Assembly: GCA_030642845.1 (NCBI GenBank)
Contig: DAOWMZ010000018.1
Span: forward strand, 1 to 12,965
Direction of reading: 5' to 3'
DNA from: Candidatus Zixiibacteriota bacterium
GTDB lineage: Bacteria > Zixibacteria > MSB-5A5 > GN15 > FEB-12
Length of the DNA stretch: 12,965 nt
Under the pieces are notes generated by a model that was given only the letters and a program-made list of their open reading frames with translations, ran no database searches and was not told the origin of the DNA. Positions 12,375 through 12,965 of this stretch are shown here, piece after piece. Position 1 is the stretch's first letter. Every line of letters begins with the position of its first letter. A program made the translations under genes and the position numbers.

Positions 12375-12965
12375 TATACTTTCCATATCCGGTTCACCGG
12401 TGATAGGTTCCTCGACGGATTTTATCCTCAAAAAAATTGTCGACAGTATTATTCTCGAACTTGGCGAAGAAATCAATGTCCGAGTCAGTTTTGTAAAATT
12501 AAACGACCTTGATCTTAAACCATGCCTTGCCTGTGGTGAGGCTCCTACTCCGGAATTTTGTTTCCTTAAAGATGATATTTATAAATTATATGACAGTGTT
12601 GTTAACTGCGATTGTCTTTTGGTAGGTACACCGATTTATTTTGATACAGTAACCGCTCAGTTGAAAATGCTAATAGATCGCTGTAACTGTTTCCGTCCGC
12701 CTGATTATGAAAACACTAACCCGGATCATAATTTTGTAAACCTTATAAAGAAAATACGCCCCGGGGCAATGGTGCTGATCGGCGGTGAACGGGGATGGTT
12801 CGAAGGAGCACGAAGAGTTGTTGCCGGATATTTTAAATGGATCAATGTCGCCAACGAGGGGATGATTCAATATTGCTCTAAGGATTTCAATAAATCAGGT
12901 ACAGCCGCTGATAATGAAAAAGTAATTGAAGAAGCATTACAACTTGGAAAATATTTAGCCGGAAT
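12367..12965 (+). CDS. flavodoxin-fold NAD(P)H-dependent / iron-sulfur-type flavoprotein, N-terminal part
   Basis: From TTG 12367 an open frame of 199 complete codons runs off the window end, so the C-terminus is missing. The start is supported by GAGGGA (12354-12359) seven nt upstream and by a flavodoxin-type first strand immediately after it: INILSISGSPVIGSST, the FMN phosphate loop. It then shows KPCLACGEA and Cys65, CDCLLVGTPIYFDTVTAQLKMLIDR (the conserved GTPIYF and LIDR motif) and MVLIGGERGW. The spacing C53-x2-C56-x2-A59-x5-C65 equals the C-x2-C-x2-C-x5-C cluster motif of iron-sulfur flavoproteins but with Ala in place of the third cysteine. It should be an FMN-dependent reductase; whether it binds an iron-sulfur cluster is doubtful. 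It overlaps the end of the ABC-F gene by eight nt, implying coupled translation. No ATG or GTG start with a Shine-Dalgarno was found near it. Confidence 0.82.
   Translation, partial: MINILSISGSPVIGSSTDFILKKIVDSIILELGEEINVRVSFVKLNDLDLKPCLACGEAPTPEFCFLKDDIYKLYDSVVNCDCLLVGTPIYFDTVTAQLKMLIDRCNCFRPPDYENTNPDHNFVNLIKKIRPGAMVLIGGERGWFEGARRVVAGYFKWINVANEGMIQYCSKDFNKSGTAADNEKVIEEALQLGKYLAG

Overview
The window looks like chromosomal DNA of an uncultured-type, AT-rich Gram-negative bacterium. Evidence for an outer membrane is the TolC-family gene, the small beta-barrel protein and the lipoprotein. A BatA-domain/vWA protein with this layout, a FlgD-Ig-like lipoprotein and compact palindromic intergenic repeats bounded by GTAGG/CCTAC fit the FCB/Zixibacteria-like part of the tree better than Proteobacteria. 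That placement is inference; no marker gene in the window settles it.

Left end (1-3028). A partial TolC-family outer membrane efflux gene runs leftwards off the window edge (475 to 1, minus strand). Diverging from it is a two-gene signalling operon: a four-TM sensor histidine kinase without HAMP or PAS domains and an NtrC-type sigma-54 response regulator with an intact GAFTGA loop. The divergent spacer holds a candidate promoter embedded in five tandem 10-bp repeats (TATTGNNNAA). The simplest reading is a two-component system controlling an efflux pump whose other genes lie to the left.

Middle (3029-4637). Two intergenic regions are filled with short perfect or near-perfect hairpins whose units start with GTAGG and end with CCTAC. 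They share a 34-nt block (33/34 identical) and a 60-bp double-hairpin design. They flank a translationally coupled pair, a small FlgD-Ig-like lipoprotein and a 204-residue beta-barrel protein. Some hairpins carry T-tracts and probably act as terminators of the upstream genes.

Right part (4638-12965). Six tightly packed codirectional genes follow: gcvT (aminomethyltransferase), a ComB-like 2-phosphosulfolactate phosphatase homologue, a secreted protein with a degenerate MA-type metallopeptidase domain plus TPRs, a BatA/vWA membrane protein, an Uup/YdiF-type ABC-F ATPase, and a flavodoxin-fold NAD(P)H/iron-sulfur-type reductase starting at TTG and cut by the window end. Spacings and overlaps (9, 37, 9, -1 and -8 nt) suggest one transcription unit, although their functions do not form an obvious pathway.

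No tRNA, rRNA, CRISPR array, transposase or phage gene was recognised. The least ordinary features are the palindromic mosaic repeats, the phased decamer array in front of the kinase, and the pseudo-metallopeptidase next to the BatA protein.
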